Source of the DNA: Euryarchaeota archaeon UBA128
Lineage (GTDB): Archaea; Thermoplasmatota; Poseidoniia; Poseidoniales; Poseidoniaceae
Length of the DNA stretch: 11,782 nucleotides
Direction: 5' to 3'
Assembly: GCA_002496955.1 (NCBI GenBank)
Contig: DALZ01000035.1
Span: forward strand, 1 to 11,782
Numbering within the stretch: position 1 is the first letter of the stretch; every line of letters starts with the position of its first letter. Below, piece by piece: positions 1 through 6,349 of the stretch. A program made the translations under genes and the position numbers. The notes below the pieces were generated by a model. It did not search any database, was not told the origin of the DNA, and was given only the letters and a program-made list of their open reading frames with translations.

Positions 1-3000
1 AATCACATTACTAATCATAATTTACGGACAATCGCTACATGCCATGTCAATCAGTTGAATCCGCTTATGGTGGCTAATGATATAGTGGTGAATACTTGCA
101 ATATGTCAGTCTATGCAACCTCAGCAATTGATGTAAAAATAATCAAATTAACTGCAGTGTCACGAATAAGTGAACTGACCATCGCCCTTGATGTCGAGCA
201 AATTAATGCCATCAAACATCAGATGGAAAACATCTCATCGGCACCGATATTACACTTGCCAACCTCAATATCGTCAAGTTTTGGCAGTGTTACTGCTAGG
301 ATTGGCTACCAATCATACTTGCATCAAATAGATCGAATAATCAACATTAGCCGGGACCAATGGCTTCCCGAGCAAGAGATTACCATCACTACCACACATG
401 TTAGATTTAATCCATTAACGATGAGTGAGGCTGGCTATGGGCTGCAAAATGTCGAGTTGATTGCATCACACAATCACAGTTTAGCAGGCGCCCAATTTAT
501 TGTCGAAGTCACAGATTTATCTTCTGAAACACCAACATTTGAGATAACCTCAGGACATGAAAAGCTGTCGCTCAATCAGTCGCTTTCGACTGCATCATGT
601 GACGAAGGTTACTGCGTTATCTATTGGTCACTACAAAGCACCTGGCAACTAGACGATATTGATGATATCGTATGGATGGCGAAGTCAACCGACCTTGATG
701 GCTTGCAAACCGGCCCAACGGTTGAGAAACGGGAAACGCAGTTTAATGAAATTGAGAATGACTTAGAGATCTTTGAATTATCAGTTTATGATGAGTCAAA
801 TAATGATATTAGCGATTGGACTAGCCAGAACTGGCCTTATCGATTGTCAGAGCAAACCCAGCTGAATGTTAATGGTAAAGTCAGGTTTGAGGGTGTAAGT
901 AATGTCGAGTTAGCTGGCAATCTTGCGGAGGTAGAAATCAGACTTACTGCCAATCCCTCAGCCAATAATCAGGAGATAATCGCTCAATCTTCTAATGAAT
1001 CTGGAGCATGGACGACCTCTTATTATACTGAAATTACCGACGGAGGTGAATTTTCTACGGCAATACAAGTTCCGGATTACCAACAACTGCCCTCAAATAC
1101 GACGATTGAATTATCAGTCCATCTCTCTAGAATCGGCCCATTGACAACAATTAATCCCAGTGCCACAGACCAAACCTCACCCAATATGAAAACTCGATTT
1201 ATTTTCGACACCTCAAGTCCTACCATTGCGTCAATCAGTATCTACGACCCGTCTGGTTTAACTCCCGCAGATGGACACATATGGACGCTTAATCAAGATA
1301 TTCCGGTTCAGGTGGTGATTGAGGATATTGAAGGTTTGGATACCGAACTAGTAGTGTATACCTGGGCAGAATACAGTGATGATGTTAATGGTGACTCAAT
1401 TATGGATGCAGGCGAATATCGGGCTACTACGGTTTCGGTCAACTATGCGTCCAATATTGCAGTGGTTGATGTACCGGCAATATCCTTCCAAGAAGTCAAA
1501 GGACCGTTTGAGTCTGGTAGACTAAGTATTGTATTGACAATCAATGATTTGGCGGGCAATGAACTGCTCAATGGGGGTGAATTTGGTGACGAAACAGATG
1601 CTGCAACCATTATTGTGCAGGATCAACTTCAAACCTTGATTGACTCATCGGCACTTTCTCTAGACCTATTTGGTGAGAACTTATTACCCGCATACCAACA
1701 CACCTTTACCTATTCAATCACTGATTTCAACGGTATTGAATCTCTGGATCGCCTAACATTATCACTCGTAGGCAGGGACAAACCTGATGATTGTTACATC
1801 GACTACCAGCCGAGATTCGCAATAGTCGATTATGATGAACAGTGTTTTGCCAGTCAACCGTTAATTAAACTAGCAAAAATTTCTGGATTACAGAAATGGT
1901 TTATCGAAACCAAGTTTATCATTGCATGGGACGCAGTATACGATAATCCGCAACTCTCTGGGATTCCTTCACTAAAGATATTTGACGATGGTCAGGACGT
2001 TCAGTTGGGCACATCGTACATAAGAGGGTTGTCATGGGGAGTAAATAGTGAGATTGATGTCGCTGACTTTGTGTTCAACGACGCGTCGAATCCTCAACAA
2101 ATCGGTAATTCGTCGGTAGTTTGGGCAAATTCAAATGACAACATTCTTGCTTCGGTTCAACTACTCTATGCTGGAACAGAAATTCTCTTGACCGATTTAT
2201 CGGCCAATACTCCGGTTGAGTGCTTAACCGATAATCAAAGTCAGCCAAGCGAACTAATCGCTTTTGCTGATGGGAGGTTAACATGTGAAATTATCATCCC
2301 GGCAAACTCTGATAATGCTCAAATAAGTGTTGAATTATCAGTTGCCTCGGTTAATATTTCACGAATTTCATCCCAATCCGGAATTATCCATGTTGACGAT
2401 AAGCAGCCGATACTCCTGCTCGAACTCAAGGACTTGCTGCGGCTCAATTCAAATCAATTAGATGCGGTGCTGTTCGAAGGCGCAGTCATGGAATCAACAT
2501 TTAACTCCAGCCAAATTATCACGGTCAATTGGAATATTTTGCGTGCTGGTTCGGTAGTCAATCAACACCCACTGAACCAGCAAATATCACTCGATAAAAC
2601 GGGTGAAAATGAGTATCGTTTTTCGGACTACGTCAATCTAACCGATTATGTTGATTACACAATTTTACAGGGAGATGAGATTGCTATTTGGCTATCTTAT
2701 CAAGACAATTCAGGACTAAAACTATCCGGCTTTGCAACTGAAAACGAACCACTGTTGCCCCGAATAACCTGGTATGATTTTCTCCCGAGCATTAGTCTAG
2801 TTGAATCAAAAACGCTTGACCCAGTTAATGGTGAATCTCTATCACTGGTCACGCGAATAGTCAATACTGGCTTAGAGTCAGGTAATGTAACAGTCTCCTT
2901 GGTGGACAATTCTGGTAGAATACTTGGTAGTGAGACGGTGTATTTAGAAGGCGGAAGATGGGAATTAATTGATTGGGATGTTGAAGCATGGACAACTGGA

Positions 3001-3282
3001 GATATTGAAATCACGGTTGTTTTAGATAACTATTCTCAATCTACCTCAATACTTATTCAGGATGTTGCAGAATTCGACTCAGCACAACAGAACATGATGG
3101 GCACGATTGGCTTAGTAGTCATATTTCTGATAATTGCCATTGGAGGCTTTTCATATGCATATTTGCAACGAGCGCGAGAACTAGACCAATACACTAAGCA
3201 TCACCTCGAGCAAATCGCGCTGAGAAAAGAGGAACGGTCATTGAGGAAGCAACCAATAAATTCCTCCACAGAAGAGGAATAG
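1..3282 (+). CDS. Large secreted, C-terminally membrane-anchored beta-rich surface protein (5' end outside window)
   Basis: The frame is open from base 1 with no stop, so the gene begins left of the window; the first start-like codon in view (TTG at 55) is unlikely to be the real start. 1093 residues are visible. The sequence is rich in Thr, Ser, Asn, Asp and beta-branched residues and looks like tandem Ig-like modules, with recurring module starts such as DTSSPTIASI and VDDKQPILLL. Cysteines are few and lie in close pairs (for example SCDEGYC), which could form disulfides outside the cell. Residues 461-472 (DVNGDSIMDAGE) match a DxNxDxxxDxGE calcium-binding loop. Residues about 929-1018 resemble a CARDB-type adhesion domain. 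A single hydrophobic helix at about 1035-1056 is followed by a basic/charged tail of about 37 residues, which predicts an outside body and an inside tail. Likely an envelope or adhesion protein. The exact function is not recognised, and no catalytic domain was seen. Confidence 0.85.
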   Translation, partial: NHITNHNLRTIATCHVNQLNPLMVANDIVVNTCNMSVYATSAIDVKIIKLTAVSRISELTIALDVEQINAIKHQMENISSAPILHLPTSISSSFGSVTARIGYQSYLHQIDRIINISRDQWLPEQEITITTTHVRFNPLTMSEAGYGLQNVELIASHNHSLAGAQFIVEVTDLSSETPTFEITSGHEKLSLNQSLSTASCDEGYCVIYWSLQSTWQLDDIDDIVWMAKSTDLDGLQTGPTVEKRETQFNEIENDLEIFELSVYDESNNDISDWTSQNWPYRLSEQTQLNVNGKVRFEGVSNVELAGNLAEVEIRLTANPSANNQEIIAQSSNESGAWTTSYYTEITDGGEFSTAIQVPDYQQLPSNTTIELSVHLSRIGPLTTINPSATDQTSPNMKTRFIFDTSSPTIASISIYDPSGLTPADGHIWTLNQDIPVQVVIEDIEGLDTELVVYTWAEYSDDVNGDSIMDAGEYRATTVSVNYASNIAVVDVPAISFQEVKGPFESGRLSIVLTINDLAGNELLNGGEFGDETDAATIIVQDQLQTLIDSSALSLDLFGENLLPAYQHTFTYSITDFNGIESLDRLTLSLVGRDKPDDCYIDYQPRFAIVDYDEQCFASQPLIKLAKISGLQKWFIETKFIIAWDAVYDNPQLSGIPSLKIFDDGQDVQLGTSYIRGLSWGVNSEIDVADFVFNDASNPQQIGNSSVVWANSNDNILASVQLLYAGTEILLTDLSANTPVECLTDNQSQPSELIAFADGRLTCEIIIPANSDNAQISVELSVASVNISRISSQSGIIHVDDKQPILLLELKDLLRLNSNQLDAVLFEGAVMESTFNSSQIITVNWNILRAGSVVNQHPLNQQISLDKTGENEYRFSDYVNLTDYVDYTILQGDEIAIWLSYQDNSGLKLSGFATENEPLLPRITWYDFLPSISLVESKTLDPVNGESLSLVTRIVNTGLESGNVTVSLVDNSGRILGSETVYLEGGRWELIDWDVEAWTTGDIEITVVLDNYSQSTSILIQDVAEFDSAQQNMMGTIGLVVIFLIIAIGGFSYAYLQRARELDQYTKHHLEQIALRKEERSLRKQPINSSTEEE

Positions 3283-3314
3283 TCAAGAACGAAATCAACC
3301 ACCGCTGTTCTACA

Positions 3315-3399
3315 GGCGAGGTTCCCGAGCGGTCAAAGGGGGTGGACTCAAGATCCTCTGCGTAAAGCTTCGCAGGTTCGAATCCTGCCCTCGCCACCA
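3315..3399 (+). tRNA. tRNA-Leu (anticodon CAA), CCA encoded
   Basis: A class II tRNA. The acceptor stem is seven perfect pairs (3315-3321 with 3389-3395), the discriminator is A3396 as expected for tRNA-Leu, and CCA is encoded at 3397-3399. The D arm is 3324-3326 with 3338-3340 and contains the GG of the D loop. The anticodon loop CTCAAGA (3347-3353) places CAA at 3349-3351. The long variable arm is 3359-3371. The T stem 3372-3376 pairs with 3384-3388 around TTCGAAT. The anticodon stem has one T-T mismatch (3343 against 3357, tRNA positions 28/42). There is no intron. It lies 32 bp after the surface-protein stop, with no convincing TATA box in that gap, and ends 6 bp before the end of the convergent membrane gene. 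Confidence 0.96.
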
Positions 3400-3405
3400 T
3401 GTAAA

Positions 3406-3843
3406 TCAAATACTCTGGTCTCCAATGAGACTTAAAACTAGAATGAAGATTAATCCAAGCGCGAAGAGAATACTTAGTACGAGTGATACCAAACTCCACG
3501 TGTTTGACATGCCAATTGAGGTTTGCCAATCGGATTTACCTTTTAGGTAAACTGCGTCAATTAGCAGCGCCAAAATGAAAGAAGAACAACAAATGTAGGC
3601 AGAAATTTGGAACAGAACCGAGCCGCTTTCCTCAATACCAATGAACGGCAGTGCAATAGAGATTGCAATACCTAGTATGAGTATTCCAGTAGATATTAAT
3701 CTTAGATTCAATTCTGGCTGATACTTTGGATTAAGGATGATTACCTGCTGCTGAATTGGTGGATACTGCTGTAGGCTCGGCGAGTTTTGTTGTTCGCCCC
3801 AAAACTGCTGTTGTTGGCTATTAGAATCAGGACCGGGCTGCAT
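3406..3843 (-). CDS. Small membrane protein with Gln/Pro-rich N-terminus and three predicted helices
   Basis: 145 residues, with ATG at 3843 and TGA at 3408-3406. Residues 1-45 are hydrophilic and rich in Gln, Pro and Asn (runs of Q at 10-13 and 31-33), with no cleavable signal. Three hydrophobic segments follow at about 48-70, 76-99 (with CC at 85-86) and 115-141. The short loop between the second and third segments is KGKSDWQTS. I do not recognise the family. Q/P-rich cytoplasmic heads on small multi-helix membrane proteins often tether or recruit partners, but that is only an analogy. The gene converges on the tRNA and diverges from pdxH over a 92-bp shared upstream region. An AT-rich stretch at about 3862-3878 sits at promoter distance from its ATG, so a leaderless message is possible. 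Confidence 0.8.
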   Translation of the reverse strand: MQPGPDSNSQQQQFWGEQQNSPSLQQYPPIQQQVIILNPKYQPELNLRLISTGILILGIAISIALPFIGIEESGSVLFQISAYICCSSFILALLIDAVYLKGKSDWQTSIGMSNTWSLVSLVLSILFALGLIFILVLSLIGDQSI

Positions 3844-3861
3844 ACTTAATGCAGATAGGAC

Positions 3862-3878
3862 GAATATTCAAATTTTAT
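3862..3878 (-). promoter_or_regulatory. Candidate TATA element of the small membrane protein gene
   Basis: An AT-rich block that includes the palindrome GAATATTC (3862-3869) lies about 20-35 bp upstream of the minus-strand ATG at 3843. That is the distance expected if transcription starts at or very near the start codon. This is only a position and composition match; no BRE was identified. Confidence 0.3.
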
Positions 3879-3904
3879 TAGGTTCACTTAGGCGTCTATA
3901 CATC

Positions 3905-3914
3905 CCTAAAAATA
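3905..3914 (+). promoter_or_regulatory. Candidate TATA element of pdxH
   Basis: CTAAAAATAG is centred about 26-27 bp before the pdxH ATG at 3936, the spacing of an archaeal TATA box from a start site that coincides with the start codon. A purine-rich stretch (GGAGTGAG, 3920-3927) between the element and the ATG could instead act as a weak Shine-Dalgarno if the message has a short leader. Confidence 0.35.
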
Positions 3915-3935
3915 GCAATGGAGTGAGCAGAGGCT

Positions 3936-4565
3936 ATGGCAGATACTATCGAAAGTGAGATTTATGTTTCACCATTTGACTCGATTGATCTAATCAATCC
4001 TCTTGAGTTACTGTCCAAATGGGTAGATGAAGCAAAGGAATTGGGTCTGCCTGAACCGGATGCAATGAACCTAGCGACCGTTGACAAGGACGGCAACCCA
4101 CACAATAGAATGGTGCTAATGCGGCACATTAATGATTCAGAAATCGGCTTTTTCACCAATCTCGAAAGTAGCAAGGCAAATGATATCTTCAATGGAAGTA
4201 GAACCTCCTCAACGTTGTGGTGGCCTCAACTAAGCCGACAAGTAAGGTTAGAGGGTATGGCTCAAGAAATGAGCCGTAAAATGGTAGACTCATATTTTGC
4301 TCAACGTCCGAGAAATAGTAAAATCGCCGCATGGTCATCAAAACAGAGTAGCCAGCTTGAGAGCATGGATAAATTACATCAAGTGTTCGACGGGTTTAGC
4401 CAGAAATTCGCCGCTGATACTATACCTACGCCACCCTTTTGGGGAGGTTTCATTATCAATGTAGAGAAAATCGAATACTGGCTTGGCAGAGAATTCAGAC
4501 TCCATGATCGAATAGTTCTGAGCAAACATGGTGATGCCTGGGCTAAGCATCGAATTTATCCTTAA
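3936..4565 (+). CDS. pdxH: Pyridoxamine/pyridoxine 5'-phosphate oxidase
   Basis: 209 residues, close to the usual length of about 210-220. It oxidises pyridoxine or pyridoxamine 5'-phosphate to PLP with FMN and O2 in the cytoplasm (vitamin B6 salvage). The sequence follows PdxH throughout: EPDAMNLATVDKDGNPHNRM (40-59), GFFTNLESSKAND, the YFAQRPRNS substrate loop (Y120, R124, S128, matching E. coli Y129, R133, S137 by my alignment), PPFWGGF, and W182-x5-R188-L-H190, matching W191, R197 and H199. One difference is R63 where E. coli has the conserved K72, a conservative change at a PLP-phosphate contact. The C-terminus KHRIYP replaces the usual RL-P ending. The ATG at 3936 is chosen because the ATG at 3918 runs into TGA at once. 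It ends 10 bp from the convergent membrane gene. Confidence in the family is very high. Confidence 0.96.
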   Translation: MADTIESEIYVSPFDSIDLINPLELLSKWVDEAKELGLPEPDAMNLATVDKDGNPHNRMVLMRHINDSEIGFFTNLESSKANDIFNGSRTSSTLWWPQLSRQVRLEGMAQEMSRKMVDSYFAQRPRNSKIAAWSSKQSSQLESMDKLHQVFDGFSQKFAADTIPTPPFWGGFIINVEKIEYWLGREFRLHDRIVLSKHGDAWAKHRIYP

Positions 4566-4575
4566 TGTTTGAGCA

Positions 4576-5478
4576 TTAATTGTCAGCGGGGTTATTTTCC
4601 TTAATCGTGAATTGCACGATTAGTGACAACCAAGCCACTAATATGACCAATTGCAACCACCACAGTGAATCTCCTAACTGCGTTATCAGCCAAAGTCCCA
4701 AATAAAACAAGGCGATACATACCGCCAGCCCAGTAGCAAATAATGGGGCAATCTTTGGTTGTGGGTGAAGGAAACTATAAACAAAAAATCCAGGACCAAA
4801 ATAGGCCAATCCATAGGCAAAGGAGAGGTAGGCAATACCGATTAAGAGGCCAAAAATAGCAAATTCTGCAACTAGCTCTGGTTTCACCAACAGTAGGTCT
4901 AACCCCAAGAAAATTGCCGCAAAATTATGCATTATTTGTTCATGATACAGGAACATATGGCCGTGAGAATTATTATTCGCAATCATGTTTGGTAAGATTA
5001 CATATCTGACGACTGTGGCAGTCAAGAACGCCATCGATATGGCCATACAAAACAAAACTGTTTGGATGGAAACAAGCCAGGTTATTGGAGCAGCATCAAA
5101 AATTAACCGTAGTTGATTAATGCACGATGATAGGAAAAATCCTGTACAACTTAATAGCGTCCATGAAGAGAATGTGACAAATTTTTGAATTCCAATCGGG
5201 TGTAGTAAGACATCATCATTACCCGCTAAACTAACAACGTGCATGTTTGCTGGACCGCACCGGAACATGTAGATAATGGCGTAAACACAAAACCCGCCAC
5301 AAATCATGCGGTATAACAATGTCAGCATTGATGAATTAGAGAAACTCGCTGAGTTATCTGCCACTTTCTGCCAAACATCTGATAGTAGTAAGTAGATGAT
5401 GATTAGAGTTGATACTGAAATAATTGTTGCAATAGTCACTTTGGTATAATCATCCTCTGTGCCCCCGGCCTCAGCCAT
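4576..5478 (-). CDS. Polytopic membrane protein resembling the AIG1/FAR-17a (ADTRP) family
   Basis: 300 residues from ATG 5478; a TTG at 5529 would add 17 residues. ATG is preferred because ATTTTTTAGA on the minus strand is centred about 27 bp upstream of it, and the extra residues contain a poly-A-encoded stretch. About eight hydrophobic segments are seen (roughly 14-34, 52-72, 100-122, 133-161, 180-197, 204-226, 243-265, 272-290). Human AIG1 and ADTRP are membrane hydrolases of fatty-acid esters of hydroxy fatty acids that use a Thr and a His. From memory, their KFLTF, GMHTT and MWVYPFLEH blocks match KFVTF (T102), QIMHNF (H184) and FFVYSFLHP (232-239) here, in the same order and with similar spacing (82 residues from Thr to His against 91). 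Family membership is therefore plausible but remote, and activity is unproven. It lies 61 bp after the HAD gene on the same strand and may share its transcript. Confidence 0.8.
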   Translation of the reverse strand: MAEAGGTEDDYTKVTIATIISVSTLIIIYLLLSDVWQKVADNSASFSNSSMLTLLYRMICGGFCVYAIIYMFRCGPANMHVVSLAGNDDVLLHPIGIQKFVTFSSWTLLSCTGFFLSSCINQLRLIFDAAPITWLVSIQTVLFCMAISMAFLTATVVRYVILPNMIANNNSHGHMFLYHEQIMHNFAAIFLGLDLLLVKPELVAEFAIFGLLIGIAYLSFAYGLAYFGPGFFVYSFLHPQPKIAPLFATGLAVCIALFYLGLWLITQLGDSLWWLQLVILVAWLSLIVQFTIKENNPADN

Positions 5479-5500
5479 GGTTCGAATTGTTTGGGTAGGT

Positions 5501-5510
5501 TCTAAAAAAT
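5501..5510 (-). promoter_or_regulatory. Candidate TATA element of the AIG1-like gene
   Basis: Read on the minus strand this is ATTTTTTAGA, centred 27-28 bp before the ATG at 5478. It supports that start over the TTG at 5529, since the TTG lies upstream of the element. It would let the gene be transcribed independently of the HAD gene before it. Confidence 0.3.
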
Positions 5511-5539
5511 GTAGTATTTTTTTTTGCAATAACCACTAC

Positions 5540-6292
5540 TTACGATAAAATAGCGTCAACTAGCGGAGCAATAGTCTTGCCATGGGCAAATGGTGAGGCC
5601 ACATCAGCGGCCTGTGAGACATATGCAAAAGCACCTCCAACGGCAACAGACCACTCAGCAATTTCAAACATAGAGAGGTCATTTGGTGCATCACCGACAC
5701 ACAGTAAATCCGCAGCTGTCATTCCCATTCGCTCAAGAATAATCTTCAGACCGGAACCCTTGGATAATTGCGGTTCCATCAAATGAATTGCGAAACCGGT
5801 TTTGACAACGGAGAGGTGGGGCCATTGGCTGTCACTAATCAATGTTTGAATTAGTTCTAAATCCTCTTCAGGGGATAAACACCATTCGCTTTCACGCCAC
5901 TGATTTGTTTCGATTCCTCGCCAATCTAAGCCGGGTATTTTTCTAGCAAGCCACTGTGCTGCCGCTCTCGCTTCGCTACCGTCAGCGCGATACTGCGTCT
6001 CACCCCAATCAGGATGCCATAAAACGCCACCATTTTCGCAGCAAATAGGTCCGCTTAGATTCAAGAAACGCCAGAGACCATACGTTATCGCTCGCACGTT
6101 TCCAGTTGCGAGAATCACTGGAATGCCAGCCTTTTCTAACCGCTGCAATGACTCAATTACAGTTGGCTCAATCAATTTATTTTCGTTGGTTAAGGTTCCG
6201 TCGATATCTACAGCAACCACTTTTGGCCTCCAGTCTTTAGGAAGCCACTGCATGAGTCCAGCGTATAGTATTGATTTGATGAATTTTCCCAT
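5540..6292 (-). CDS. HAD-superfamily hydrolase, archaeal phosphoglycolate phosphatase-like
   Basis: 250 residues. It would remove phosphate from 2-phosphoglycolate or a related small phosphate ester in the cytoplasm. All four HAD motifs are present: motif I DIDGTLT (nucleophile D29, acid/base D31), motif II LATGN (T63), motif III lysine K178 in QLSKGSG, and motif IV GDAPND (D201, D205). The order, the CENGG segment (85-89) and the C2-type cap between motifs II and III fit the HAD-IIB group that includes archaeal phosphoglycolate phosphatases such as Thermoplasma TA0175. Cof-type sugar phosphatases and sucrose- or mannosyl-phosphate phosphatases share these motifs, so the substrate is not certain. 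About 22 residues precede the usual start of the domain (MGKFIKSILYAGLMQW...), an amphipathic extension that could be real or could indicate a later start. The ATG at 6292 is the only good start and has no Shine-Dalgarno. Confidence 0.9.
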   Translation of the reverse strand: MGKFIKSILYAGLMQWLPKDWRPKVVAVDIDGTLTNENKLIEPTVIESLQRLEKAGIPVILATGNVRAITYGLWRFLNLSGPICCENGGVLWHPDWGETQYRADGSEARAAAQWLARKIPGLDWRGIETNQWRESEWCLSPEEDLELIQTLISDSQWPHLSVVKTGFAIHLMEPQLSKGSGLKIILERMGMTAADLLCVGDAPNDLSMFEIAEWSVAVGGAFAYVSQAADVASPFAHGKTIAPLVDAILS

Positions 6293-6316
6293 TTGTTTAG
6301 ATTAGCAAAAAATCAG

Positions 6317-6324
6317 ATAATTAT
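6317..6324. promoter_or_regulatory. Palindromic TATA-like element between divergent HAD and ATPase genes
   Basis: ATAATTAT is a perfect 8-bp palindrome near the middle of the 57-bp gap between the two genes. Its centre is about 28.5 bp from the HAD start codon (6292, minus) and 29.5 bp from the ATPase ATG (6350, plus). This is close to the archaeal TATA distance for leaderless transcripts on both sides, so one TBP-binding site may serve both directions. No Shine-Dalgarno precedes either start. Confidence 0.4.
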
Positions 6325-6349
6325 TCAATATCGACGCTCACCATCCTTC

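Noticed and set aside
3194..3529. Minus-strand ORF that includes the phrase ARAGFEPAKLYAEDLEST
   Set aside because: This is the antisense translation of the tRNA-Leu gene, a common false protein in databases. It also overlaps the real membrane gene and the end of the surface-protein gene.
5517..5525. Run of nine T on the plus strand as a terminator
   Set aside because: The genes here are transcribed from the minus strand, where the run is nine A, and no plus-strand gene ends nearby.
5479..5529. TTG start of the AIG1-like protein at 5529
   Set aside because: Possible but weaker: it is a rare start codon without a Shine-Dalgarno, and the extra residues are encoded partly by a run of nine A. 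The TATA-like element at 5501-5510 would lie inside the gene.
6293..6349. TTG start of the ATPase at 6293 (19 extra residues)
   Set aside because: It would begin on the base next to the divergent HAD start and would place the likely promoter inside the gene. ATG 6350 has a TATA-like element at the right distance.
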